This document shows, one piece after another, positions 1 through 8,033 of a DNA stretch of 64,000 bases. Origin of the DNA: Pseudomonadota bacterium (GTDB lineage Bacteria > Pseudomonadota > Alphaproteobacteria > Caulobacterales > Caulobacteraceae); NCBI GenBank assembly GCA_020161365.1, contig JAIUNU010000009.1, positions 1 to 64,000 of the forward strand. Direction: 5' to 3'. Numbering within the stretch: the stretch's first letter is position 1; every line of letters begins with the position of its first letter. The position numbers and the translations under genes are program-made. Below the pieces are notes generated by a model. The model was not told the origin of the DNA. It did not search any database and was given only the letters and a program-made list of their open reading frames with translations.

Positions 1-345
1 GACCACGCGGCCCCGCTCAACCTAGCCCCGCCGCCGCATTGGGCCGGATCCATACGCCCTCCCCCGCGACGGGGATGCATTGAGTATGGGGCGGGTTTTG
101 ACGCCGGGGATGAGTTGGAGCGTAAAAGTGAGAAGCGGTTGATTCCATTGGTTTCGGTTCCGCCAATTCCGAGCGTTCACGGCGCCGCGTTCCCTCTCCC
201 AGAGGGAGAGGGTGGCCGCGAAGCGGTCGGGAGAGGGGTTTCAAAGCCGCCGCCCTGCCGGCGCGCCGGCAAAGGCCGCACCCCCTCTCCCCGGCCCTTT
301 CCCCATGGGAGAGGGTTCCAGCAGGACAAGGCTCGAGGAGTCGGC
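1..345. repeat. Non-coding stretch with REP-like palindromic repeat
   Basis: No convincing gene is visible in the first 345 bases. The stretch holds a REP-like element. CCCTCTCCC at 192-200 and GGGAGAGGG at 204-212 form a perfect 9-bp inverted repeat. The same unit recurs as GGGAGAGGGG at 229-238, CCCCCTCTCCCC at 281-292 and GGGAGAGGG at 307-315, and a 14-bp palindrome GCCGGCGCGCCGGC lies at 257-270. Such elements are common between genes in GC-rich alphaproteobacteria. I cannot tell whether positions 1-180 contain the end of a gene from outside the window. Confidence 0.6.
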
Positions 346-396
346 TTGACCAACTACATTACACACGTAATCTCAGCGTCGATTTTACATGCGTAA
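346..396 (+). promoter_or_regulatory. Promoter overlapped by two BlaI/MecI-like operators
   Basis: A -35-like TTGACC (346-351) and a -10-like TAATCT (368-373) are 16 bp apart, placing the transcript start near 380. Two dyads, TTACACACGTAA (359-370) and TTACATGCGTAA (385-396), share the form TTACANNCGTAA and have centres 26 bp apart. The first overlaps the -10. The second contains the ATG at 389 of the following gene. BlaI/MecI/CopY-family repressors are known to bind TACANNTGTA-type dyads, so a regulator of that family is a reasonable guess; none is encoded nearby in the window. Confidence 0.5.
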
Positions 397-868
397 TCAT
401 CAGGAGCCTTCCAAGCGCATACGCCACCTTTCCGTCATCGCCGCCGCCGCAGCCGCCATCCTCGCCACCCCCGCCTTGGCCTCGACCGCCGTGGCGTCCT
501 CGGACCACAAGCCGTTGACGCTTTTGGCGATCTTCGCGAACGCCGCCATCCCCGTGCAGTTGATCGCTTTCCTGCTGGTCGCCGGGCTGATCGCCGCTCC
601 CGTCATGGCCGCCATACGACCTGGCGCTCGTTGGCTGACAGCGATCAACAAGAGCGCCCTGCCCCTGGGCTTCGCAGCCGCCGCCTACACCCTTCTGGCC
701 GGCGCGGTGGGGATCGCCAATCTGGGCGCCACGCCGAGCCTGGCGGTTCTGGCGCCGGGCCTGGCCGAAGCCCTGATGATGGCGATGCTGGGCCTGCTGA
801 CGGCGGGCGTCGCCCGCTTGGCTGCGGAGCTCACGGCGCGTCGGTCGGAAGATCCTGGCCGCGCCTGA
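389..868 (+). CDS. Short MotA/TolQ/ExbB-like membrane protein
   Basis: A 159-residue hydrophobic protein. Residues 1-32 look like a signal peptide or first membrane segment (basic n-region, alanine-rich core, ATPALA end). Three more hydrophobic segments follow. The last, reading VLAPGLAEALMMAMLGLLTAG, resembles the VAPGIAEALIATAxGL signature of ExbB/TolQ proton-channel subunits, and the segment before it fits their preceding helix. It is much shorter than ExbB (about 240 residues) and lacks the cytoplasmic loop. The ATG lies only about 9 bases after the predicted transcript start, without a Shine-Dalgarno sequence, so the mRNA is probably leaderless. Function is not established and the family call is tentative. 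Confidence 0.5.
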   Translation: MRNHQEPSKRIRHLSVIAAAAAAILATPALASTAVASSDHKPLTLLAIFANAAIPVQLIAFLLVAGLIAAPVMAAIRPGARWLTAINKSALPLGFAAAAYTLLAGAVGIANLGATPSLAVLAPGLAEALMMAMLGLLTAGVARLAAELTARRSEDPGRA

Positions 869-943
869 ACCGCGACAAAGCCGCCCTCTTCTCACGACAC
901 GCTTGCTTTTTGCACCGCAACAAGCGCATAAGGCCGCTCATCG

Positions 944-989
944 AGCCCCCTTCGTGTCGCTTCGGCGGCGGAAGGGGGCTATTTTTGTT
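944..989 (+). terminator. Rho-independent terminator
   Basis: AGCCCCCTTC (944-953) pairs perfectly with GAAGGGGGCT (971-980) and is followed by ATTTTTGTT. It ends the transcript of the ExbB-like gene, 75 bp past its stop. It separates that gene from the helicase gene, although conditional attenuation of the helicase leader cannot be excluded. Confidence 0.8.
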
Positions 990-1105
990 GGAATTCGACC
1001 AAGAAGCGGTCCGAGGGAAGCGTTCAAGGCTTCAAAGGGGCCCGATTTGGTCATGGCGCGAGCCGCGCGTGTTTGTGTGCGGCCGCAGACGTGAACTGGA
1101 CCCTT

Positions 1106-3331
1106 ATGCCCTTTCCTGCCTCCCACCCCGCTCTTGAGCGGGCTCTCGCCGCTCAAGGTTACGCCGAGCCCACCCCCGTCCAGGCCGCCGTGCTGGCCGC
1201 CGACGCCGCTGATCGCGACCTGCTGGTCAGCGCCCAGACCGGCTCGGGCAAGACGGTCGCTTTCGGCCTCGCCGCCGCCCCCACCCTGCTGGGCGACGCC
1301 GAGACCTTCGGCCAGGCGGCCGAGCCGCTGGCCCTGGTCATCGCCCCGACCCGCGAACTGGCCATGCAGGTCAACCGCGAACTCGGCTGGCTCTACGCCG
1401 AAGCCAAGGCCGCGGTCATCAACTGCGTCGGCGGCATGGACGCCCGCCGCGAACAGCGCGCGCTGAACTACGGCGCCCATATCGTCGTCGGCACACCGGG
1501 CCGTCTGCGCGACCATATCGAACGCGGTCACCTGGATCTTTCCAAGCTCAAGGTCGCCGTCCTCGACGAGGCCGACGAGATGCTCGACATGGGCTTCCGC
1601 GAAGACCTCGAGTTCATCCTCGACGCCGCGCCGCCTGAGCGCCGGACCCTGCTGTTCTCGGCCACCCTGGCCCGCGACATCGTCGAACTGGCCAAGCGCT
1701 ATCAGAACGACGCCGTCCGCATCGACACGATCGGCCGCAACGAGCCGCACCGTGACATCGAGTATCGCGCCGTGCGCGTGGCCCCCAACGAGGTCGAGCA
1801 CGCGGTCGTCAATCTGCTGCGCTTCTTCGAAGCCCCCGGCGCCCTGGTGTTCGCCAACACCCGCGAGAGCGTCCGCAGCCTGCACGCCAAGCTGCGCGAG
1901 CGCGGCTTCGCCGTGGTCGGCCTGTCGGGCGAGCTCAGCCAGCGCGAACGGGCCGACGCCCTGCAAGCGCTTCGGGATGGCCACGCCCGCGTCTGCGTCG
2001 CCACCGACGTCGCCGCGCGTGGCCTCGACCTGCCCGACCTGGGCCTCGTGATCCACGCCGAGCTGCCGATCAACAAGGCGACCCTCCTGCACCGGTCGGG
2101 CCGCACCGGCCGCGCCGGCAAGAAGGGCGTCAGCGCCCTCGTCGTGCCCTACACCCGTCGCCGCAAGGCCGAGCAACTCTTGTACGCCGCCGGCGTCGAG
2201 GCCGACTGGGGCGGCGCCCCCAGCGCCGACTCGATCCGCGAGAAGGACCAGGAGCGCCTGCTTGAGGACCCGATCTTCAGCGAGACCTCGACCGAGGAAG
2301 ACATCGCCCTGGCCGAAGCCATGCTGGCCAAGCGCACGCCGGTCGAGATCGCCGCCGCGCTGATCCGCACCCGCCGGGCCAAGCTGCCGTCGCCGGAAGA
2401 CATCTATGACGACCCGCGTCACGGGGCCGATCCGGGTCCCCGCTCGCGTGAGCCCCGTGAGCCTCGCGAATTCGGTGACCGCCCCGAGCGCGAGCCGCGC
2501 GTCAGCATGGAAGGCTCGGAGTGGTTCCGCATCAGCGTGGGCCGTCGCGGCAACGCCGACCCGAAGTGGCTGATCCCGATGATCTGCCGCCTGGGCCACA
2601 TCACCAAGAAGGACATCGGCGCGATCCGGATCTTCGACTACGACACCAAGTTCGAGATTTCGGCCGAGGCGTCCGTGAAGTTCGGCGCGGCGGTCCAGAC
2701 GACGGTGCGGGAAGACGTCTCGATCACCCCGACCACGGCCCCTGCCCCGCGCGAAGCCGGCCCGCGTCGCGAGTTCGCTGCCCGTCCGCCGCGCGGCGAC
2801 AACGATGGTCCGCGCGAGTACAAGCCGCGCGCGCCGCGTGACCGTGACGAGGCCCCGCGCTCGCCGCGCGCCAACGCTCCGGGCTCGCGCGATCACACCC
2901 CGCGCCCGTCCAGCTTCGGCGAAGATGGCTTCAGCAACGCGAAGCCCTATGGCCGTGGCGAAGAGCCCAAGGGCGACTACAAGCCGCGCCGCGCCCCACG
3001 CGACAACGATGCGCCGCGTCCGTACTCGCCGCAGGACTCTGACGGCGCACCGAAGCGCGCCTTCAAGCCGCGCCACGAGGCTGGCGCCGACGCGCCGCGC
3101 GAGTACAGGCCCCGCGCCCCGCGCGCGGACGGTGACGCGCCCAAGAAGCCCTTCAAGAAGGCCTTCAGCGACAACGCCGCCGGCCCGAAAGCCTACGCCA
3201 AGCCCTATGCCGGCAAGCGCGACGGCGACGGTCCCGCCAAGCCGTTCAAGGGCCCCAAGCCTTTCAAGGCCAAGAGCTTCGACGCCAAGCCTGGTGGCAA
3301 GCCGGCCGGTAAGCCGTTCAAGAAGAAGTAG
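1106..3331 (+). CDS. DEAD-box RNA helicase (DeaD/CsdA type)
   Basis: An ATP-dependent RNA helicase, probably acting in ribosome assembly or RNA turnover. The usual motifs appear in order: PTPVQ (Q motif), AQTGSGKT (I), PTRELA (Ia), TPGR (Ib), DEAD (II), SAT (III), ATDVAARGLD (V) and HRSGRTGRAG (VI). After the two RecA domains comes a DbpA-type RNA-binding domain, beginning near the segment SEWFRISVGRRG. The last roughly 200 residues are a disordered tail with repeated Y-x-PRAPR-like and K-P-F-K units. I chose ATG 1106 because residues upstream of it do not belong to the family; the Q-motif region follows directly. Length is 741 residues, longer than E. coli DeaD because of the tail. Confidence 0.9.
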   Translation: MPFPASHPALERALAAQGYAEPTPVQAAVLAADAADRDLLVSAQTGSGKTVAFGLAAAPTLLGDAETFGQAAEPLALVIAPTRELAMQVNRELGWLYAEAKAAVINCVGGMDARREQRALNYGAHIVVGTPGRLRDHIERGHLDLSKLKVAVLDEADEMLDMGFREDLEFILDAAPPERRTLLFSATLARDIVELAKRYQNDAVRIDTIGRNEPHRDIEYRAVRVAPNEVEHAVVNLLRFFEAPGALVFANTRESVRSLHAKLRERGFAVVGLSGELSQRERADALQALRDGHARVCVATDVAARGLDLPDLGLVIHAELPINKATLLHRSGRTGRAGKKGVSALVVPYTRRRKAEQLLYAAGVEADWGGAPSADSIREKDQERLLEDPIFSETSTEEDIALAEAMLAKRTPVEIAAALIRTRRAKLPSPEDIYDDPRHGADPGPRSREPREPREFGDRPEREPRVSMEGSEWFRISVGRRGNADPKWLIPMICRLGHITKKDIGAIRIFDYDTKFEISAEASVKFGAAVQTTVREDVSITPTTAPAPREAGPRREFAARPPRGDNDGPREYKPRAPRDRDEAPRSPRANAPGSRDHTPRPSSFGEDGFSNAKPYGRGEEPKGDYKPRRAPRDNDAPRPYSPQDSDGAPKRAFKPRHEAGADAPREYRPRAPRADGDAPKKPFKKAFSDNAAGPKAYAKPYAGKRDGDGPAKPFKGPKPFKAKSFDAKPGGKPAGKPFKKK

Positions 3332-3341
3332 CCGCAGCGGT

Positions 3342-3458
3342 CACTTGCCCCCACCTGACCTGCTTCGCAGGTCGTCCGCCCCCAAGAGGGGGCGGAAGGT
3401 TTGCGCGGTCCTTCTTCCCCCTATGGGGGAGGAGCGCGAAGCGCGGAGGGGGCAAGTG
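3342..3458. repeat. Intergenic palindromic element between convergent genes
   Basis: An 11-bp outer inverted repeat, CACTTGCCCCC (3342-3352) and GGGGGCAAGTG (3448-3458), encloses further dyads. One is CCGCCCCC/GGGGGCGG at 3376-3395; another is the CCTGC/GCAGG hairpin just upstream. It fills the gap between two convergent genes and may act as a bidirectional terminator. The nested form looks like a mobile intergenic repeat. Confidence 0.65.
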
Positions 3459-3459
3459 G

Positions 3460-4641
3460 CTAAACCGACTGCCCCGCGCTCCAGCCGGAACTCCAGGCCC
3501 ACTGGAAGTTATAGCCGCCCAGCCAGCCGGTGACGTCGACGACCTCGCCGATGAAATAGAGCCCCGGCACGGCCTTGGCCTCCAGGGTGCGGGAGTCCAG
3601 GGCGTCGGTGTCCACGCCCCCCAAGGTCACCTCGGCGGTGCGATAGCCCTCCGATCCGACCGGCTTGAAGGTCCAGGCGTTGACGGCCGACGCCAGCCGC
3701 CCCAGCACCTTGTCCGAACAGTCGGCGATGTTGCCCTTGTCGGGGACTTCCTCCTCGGCGATCAGTTGGGCCACGCGCTTGGGCAGCAGGGTTGAGAGCA
3801 CCGTCGCCACCGCCTGCCGCGGCGTGGCCGTGCGGGCGGTCTTGAGCGCCGCCAGAGCGTCGACGCCGGGCGCCATGTCGACCCGGATCTCGTCGCCTTC
3901 CCGCCAGTAGGACGAGATCTGCAGGATTGAGGGCCCCGACAGCCCTCGGTGCGTGAACAGCATGCCCTCCTGGAACCTGGTCTTGCCGTGGCCGACCACG
4001 GCGTCCAGCGCCACGCCCGACAGTGGCGTCAGGCGCGCGAGCATGCCGGCCTCGAAGGTCAGCGGCACCAGCGCCGGGCGGGTCTCGATGATGTTGAGGC
4101 CAAACTGCTTGGCGATGTCGTAGCCCAGACCCGTCGCGCCCATCTTCGGGATCGACTTGCCGCCGCTGGCCACCACCAGCGCGGCGCAGGCGACCTTGCC
4201 GGTCGAGAGGGAAACCTCAAATCCCGACACGCCCTTGGCCACGCTCTCTACACCGGTCTCCAGGCGCAGCGTGACGCCAGCGGCCTTCATCTCGGTCAGA
4301 AGCATGGTGATGATCTGCTTGGCCGAGCCGTCGCAGAAGAGCTGCCCCAGCGTCTTCTCGTGATAGGCGATGCCGTAGCGCTCCACCAAGGCGATGAAGT
4401 CGCGCGGGCGATAACGCCGCAGCGCCGACAGGGCGAACTTCGGATTGGCGGACAGGAAGTTATGGATCGACGCGCCGGTGTTGGTGAAGTTGCAGCGCCC
4501 GCCGCCGCTGATACGGATCTTCTCGCCCGGCGCCTTGGCGTGGTCGATCACCAGGACGGAACGCCCACGCTTGCCCGCCTCGATGGCGCACATCATGCCG
4601 GCCGCGCCCGCGCCGATCACCACAACGTCGAAGGTTTCCAA
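3460..4641 (-). CDS. HI0933/YhiN-family FAD-binding oxidoreductase
   Basis: A 393-residue flavoprotein of the HI0933 (YhiN, BaiN-like) family. The N-terminus has the Rossmann motif VVVIGAGAAGMMCA, followed by RISGGGRCNFTN, a hallmark of this family. The C-terminus YFIGEVVDVTGWLGGYNFQWAWSSG is the conserved flavin-binding end. The reaction is not known for most members; BaiN members reduce bile-acid intermediates, which need not apply here. Length and start are normal for the family. It is divergent from the Hsp70-like gene, with 142 bp between them. Confidence 0.85.
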   Translation of the reverse strand: METFDVVVIGAGAAGMMCAIEAGKRGRSVLVIDHAKAPGEKIRISGGGRCNFTNTGASIHNFLSANPKFALSALRRYRPRDFIALVERYGIAYHEKTLGQLFCDGSAKQIITMLLTEMKAAGVTLRLETGVESVAKGVSGFEVSLSTGKVACAALVVASGGKSIPKMGATGLGYDIAKQFGLNIIETRPALVPLTFEAGMLARLTPLSGVALDAVVGHGKTRFQEGMLFTHRGLSGPSILQISSYWREGDEIRVDMAPGVDALAALKTARTATPRQAVATVLSTLLPKRVAQLIAEEEVPDKGNIADCSDKVLGRLASAVNAWTFKPVGSEGYRTAEVTLGGVDTDALDSRTLEAKAVPGLYFIGEVVDVTGWLGGYNFQWAWSSGWSAGQSV

Positions 4642-4783
4642 GGCTTTTCCGTTCTTTGCTCGCCCTCCTTCGACCGGAGCCGGCTGCCTGAGTCAACCGA
4701 CTGGCGTGCGAGAGCGGCTTGACCTTCCAGCGGAAGCGGTTACGACGCTCGCCCCCTCCCGCACCGCACGATCGAGCCCCTGA

Positions 4784-6124
4784 ATGACGGCCGCTTTCAC
4801 CGTTTCGGCCCTTGGCGCGCCCACCATCGGCGTCGACTTCGGCACCACCAACACCGTGGTCTCGCTGACCTTGGGCGATGATCAGGCGCGGCTGGTCCGC
4901 TTCGCGATCGACAACCGCGACCTCTTCGCCTTCCGCTCCGCGCTCAGCTTCCACAGCGTCCAGGGCGTGGGCGATGCGGCCAACGAGCGGGTGGTCGAGG
5001 CCGGTCCCTGGGCGATCGAAGCCTATCTGGAAGATCCGCTGGAGACGCGGTTCATCCAGTCGTTCAAAACCTTCGCCGCCTCGGCCGCCTTCACCGAGAC
5101 CCGGATCCTGAACAAGCGCTACCAGTTCGAGGATCTGCTGGCCGCGTTTCTGCTGCGCCTGCGCGATCACGCGGGCGAGCAGCTCTCGAACCTTCCGCCC
5201 CGGATCATCGTCGGCCGTCCGGTGACCTTCGCCGGCTCTTCACCGGACGAGGCGCTGGCCCTGACCCGCTACGAGGCCGCCTTTCAGCGCCTGGGCTTCA
5301 CCGACATCCGCTACGCGTATGAGCCCGTCGGCGCGGCCTTCTTCTTCGCCCGCCAACTGAAGCAGGACGCCACCGTGCTGGTGGCCGACTTCGGCGGCGG
5401 CACCAGCGACTTCTCGCTCGTGCGGTTCGAACGCGCGACGGACGGCACGCTGCGTTCGACGCCGCTGTCGCGTTCGGGGGTCGGCATTGCCGGCGACGCC
5501 TTCGACTACCGGATCATCGACCAGCTGGTCTCGCCGGAGCTGGGCAAGGGATCGGACTATCGGTCGTTCTCCAACAGCCTGCCGATCCCGCAGCGCTACT
5601 ACGCCGCCTTCGCCCGCTGGGACCAGCTGGCCCTGCTGCGCGCCTCCAAGGACATGCGCGACATCCGCGCCCTGGAGCGCACCGCGCTGGAGCCCGACAA
5701 GATCGCCGCCCTGATCGAAGTGCTGGACGGCAATCACGGCTATGCCCTCTATCGCTCGGTCTCGGCGCTGAAGGAGGCGCTGTCGAGCCAGGATCAGGCG
5801 ACCTTCCGGTTCGAAGCCGGCTCTGTGCGGATCGAAAAGCCTGTGGCGCGGTCAGAGTTCGAAGCCTGGATCGCGCCCGAGCTCTCGGCGATCGAAACGG
5901 CCGTGGGGCAGGCCCTCGACATGGCCAACCTCACCGAGGCCGGTGTCGATCGGGTGTTCTTGACCGGCGGCAGTTCGTTCGTGCCTGCGGTGCGCGAGAT
6001 CTTCCTGCGCCGCTTCGGCGCCGACAAGATCGAGACTGGCGGCGAGTTCGAGTCCATCGCTTCGGGTCTGGCGCTGATCGGCCGCGAGGCGGATCTCGAC
6101 CTCTGGACGATGCGCGCAAGCTAG
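4784..6124 (+). CDS. YegD-like Hsp70-family protein
   Basis: A 446-residue protein with the actin/Hsp70 ATPase fold. Phosphate loop 1 reads IGVDFGTTNTVVSL near residues 15-28, phosphate loop 2 reads VLVADFGGGTSDFSLV, and the adenosine motif reads VFLTGGSSFVPAVRE near the C-terminus. The Hsp70 substrate-binding domain is absent, as in E. coli YegD. A chaperone role is assumed from the fold only; no DnaJ or GrpE partner is near. ATG 4784 is the natural start and the protein has family length. Confidence 0.85.
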   Translation: MTAAFTVSALGAPTIGVDFGTTNTVVSLTLGDDQARLVRFAIDNRDLFAFRSALSFHSVQGVGDAANERVVEAGPWAIEAYLEDPLETRFIQSFKTFAASAAFTETRILNKRYQFEDLLAAFLLRLRDHAGEQLSNLPPRIIVGRPVTFAGSSPDEALALTRYEAAFQRLGFTDIRYAYEPVGAAFFFARQLKQDATVLVADFGGGTSDFSLVRFERATDGTLRSTPLSRSGVGIAGDAFDYRIIDQLVSPELGKGSDYRSFSNSLPIPQRYYAAFARWDQLALLRASKDMRDIRALERTALEPDKIAALIEVLDGNHGYALYRSVSALKEALSSQDQATFRFEAGSVRIEKPVARSEFEAWIAPELSAIETAVGQALDMANLTEAGVDRVFLTGGSSFVPAVREIFLRRFGADKIETGGEFESIASGLALIGREADLDLWTMRAS

Positions 6125-6207
6125 CTGCGTCGCGCCGCATGATGGCGCCCGCGCTCTAGTTGGGGTTATCGCGATCCATTCGCGTCGCGACCTTCTGGGG
6201 CAGCGGC

Positions 6208-7113
6208 TTAGCTGCGGCTGGCGCCCAAGGCTTTCACGAGATAGCTGGCCAGCGCTTCCACGCGCGCCGGGCGCGGCCCGCCGGGGGGCATCACCAGGTG
6301 GAGCGCGATGGGCGCGGCGCTCCAGTCGCTGAGCACGGCTTCCAACTGTCCCTCCGCAACCGCCGCCCCGACGATGAAGTCCGGCAGCATGGCGACCCCT
6401 GTGCCTTGCAGCAGCGCGGGCAACAGGGCGTCGCCGTTGTTGGCGCGCAGCACCGAGCGGGGTCGAACGGCGGCCTCTTCGCCTGCGCCCTTCTGAAAGC
6501 GCCAGGTCTCGGGCGAGGCCTGATGGCCGTAGGTGAGTCCCCGATGCGCGGCGAGATCGGCCGGATGGCTCGGGCGCCCGTGACGATCCCAATAAGCGGG
6601 CGCGGCCACGACGAAACGCTTGACCGCTCGCAGTCGCCGCGCGACCAGCGAACTGTCCGGCAGATCGGCGACGCGCAGGGCGAGATCGAAGCCCATGCCG
6701 ATCAAGTCGACCGTGGCGTCGGACAGATGCAGATCGACCGACACCTCGGGATAGGACGCCAGAAATTCCGGGAGAACGGGAGCCAGACTGGTCACACCCA
6801 ACGACATCGGCGCGGCCATCCGCACCAGACCCCGCGGGGCGGCGGACTGGCTGGACGCCTCCTCCTCGGCCGCCTCGGCCTCGGCCAGCACGCGGCTGGC
6901 GCGCTCCACCAACGCATGACCGGCGTCGGTCAGGGCGAGGCGGCGCGATGTGCGGTTGAACAGCCGTGCGCCGAGCCTCAGCTCCAGCCGTGTCACCGCT
7001 TTCGACACCGTGGCCTTGGACATGGCGAGTTCCTCGGACGCGGCGGCGAAAGAGCGGAGCTCCGCCACCTTGGCGAACACCGCGAGGCCTTCCAGATCAG
7101 GGAGCTTGGACAT
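6208..7113 (-). CDS. LysR-family transcriptional regulator
   Basis: A 301-residue LysR regulator. The N-terminal winged helix (residues 1-60) contains the typical FAAASEELAMSKATVSKAVTRLE recognition region, followed by a periplasmic-binding-protein-like effector domain. It is of the CrgA/DmlR-like subgroup common in proteobacteria. It is divergent from the pirin gene with a GAAAC/GTTTC dyad between them, so it probably controls that gene and itself. The effector is unknown. Confidence 0.9.
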   Translation of the reverse strand: MSKLPDLEGLAVFAKVAELRSFAAASEELAMSKATVSKAVTRLELRLGARLFNRTSRRLALTDAGHALVERASRVLAEAEAAEEEASSQSAAPRGLVRMAAPMSLGVTSLAPVLPEFLASYPEVSVDLHLSDATVDLIGMGFDLALRVADLPDSSLVARRLRAVKRFVVAAPAYWDRHGRPSHPADLAAHRGLTYGHQASPETWRFQKGAGEEAAVRPRSVLRANNGDALLPALLQGTGVAMLPDFIVGAAVAEGQLEAVLSDWSAAPIALHLVMPPGGPRPARVEALASYLVKALGASRS

Positions 7114-7129
7114 GCCCCAAAGCTATCTT

Positions 7130-7165
7130 TGGAAACGATGAGTTTCAACAGTTTCCATTTATAAT
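7130..7165 (+). promoter_or_regulatory. Probable LysR operator and pirin promoter
   Basis: TGGAAAC (7130-7136) and GTTTCCA (7151-7157) form a perfect inverted repeat with a 14-bp spacer, and a third half-site GTTTC lies between them. A consensus TATAAT (7160-7165) follows directly on the pirin side, but there is no good -35 hexamer 17 bp before it. This suggests an activator-dependent promoter. Placement next to a divergent LysR gene supports LysR binding. Confidence 0.55.
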
Positions 7166-7240
7166 CTCAGGTGAGGCCCTATCTTCTCCTCAACAGGACG
7201 CGCCGACGCGGCGCGCCAGAGACGCTTGAAAGGTAGAGCC

Positions 7241-7939
7241 ATGATCGACCGCAAACCGTTCGACAAGCTTGGCGGCGCCGACCACGGTTGGCTGAAGGCC
7301 AAGCATCACTTCTCGTTCGCCAGCTACTATGACCCCAACAACATGAACTGGGGTGCGCTGCGGGTCTGGAATGACGACGAGATCGCCCCGAACACCGGCT
7401 TTCCGCCTCACCCCCATAGCGACATGGAGATCATCACCTATGTCCGCGATGGCGCCATCACCCACCAGGACAACCTGGGCAACAAGGGCCGCACCGTCGC
7501 CGGCGACGTCCAGGTGATGAGCGCCGGCTCGGGCATCCGTCACGCCGAGTACAATCTCGAAGCGGAGACTACCCGGATCTTCCAGATCTGGATCGAGCCC
7601 AAGTCGTTCGGCGGCGCCCCCTCCTGGGGCTCCAAGCCGTTCCCGAAGGGCGACCGCTCGGGCAAGTTCGTGACGCTGGCCAGCGGCTTCGCCGATGACG
7701 CCGAAGCCCTGCCGATCCGCACCGACGCCCGCGTGCTGGGCGCAACGCTGAAGGCGGGTGAAAGCACGACCTACACGCTCGGCAAGGATCGCAGCGGCTA
7801 TCTGGTGCCGGCCGTCGGGTCCGTCGAAGTCAACGGCGTCAAGCTGAACGCCCGCGACGGCGCCGGCATCAAGGACGAGGACGTTATCACCGTCACCGCC
7901 CTGGAAGACGCCGAACTGGTGCTGGTCGACGCCGCCTAG
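7241..7939 (+). CDS. Pirin-family protein (YhaK/quercetinase-like cupin)
   Basis: A 232-residue bicupin of the pirin family. The metal-binding segment PPHPHSDMEIITYV and the later GSGIRHAEYN give the conserved His/Glu set. The segment HHFSFASYYDPNNMNWGALRVWNDD is typical of bacterial pirins such as YhaK. Some members act as quercetin 2,3-dioxygenases and others as redox-sensitive regulators. The start ATG 7241 follows AAAGGTAGAGCC. It is transcribed away from a LysR gene, a common pairing. Confidence 0.9.
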   Translation: MIDRKPFDKLGGADHGWLKAKHHFSFASYYDPNNMNWGALRVWNDDEIAPNTGFPPHPHSDMEIITYVRDGAITHQDNLGNKGRTVAGDVQVMSAGSGIRHAEYNLEAETTRIFQIWIEPKSFGGAPSWGSKPFPKGDRSGKFVTLASGFADDAEALPIRTDARVLGATLKAGESTTYTLGKDRSGYLVPAVGSVEVNGVKLNARDGAGIKDEDVITVTALEDAELVLVDAA

Positions 7940-7989
7940 CGCTGCTCAGAACAGACCGCCCGCGCCCTCCCCCATGGCGGGCGGTTTCC

Positions 7990-8029
7990 GCCGCTCCGAG
8001 GCTCACCGCCTCGGGGCGGCTTTTCTTTT
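7990..8029 (+). terminator. Rho-independent terminator after pirin gene
   Basis: GCCGC-T-CCGAGGC (7990-8002) pairs with GCCTCGG-GGCGGC (8008-8020), followed by TTTTCTTTT. A second hairpin, ACCGCCCGC/GCGGGCGGT, lies just upstream. It ends the pirin transcript. Confidence 0.8.
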
Positions 8030-8033
8030 GGCC

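Noticed and set aside
17..396. Small frames at the left end
   Set aside because: They run through palindromic repeats and show no motif, ribosome binding site or sensible composition.
938..3076. Very long open frame on the minus strand opposite the DEAD-box helicase
   Set aside because: A GC-rich shadow of the helicase gene; its translation is low-complexity Arg/Ala/Gly/Leu without family motifs.
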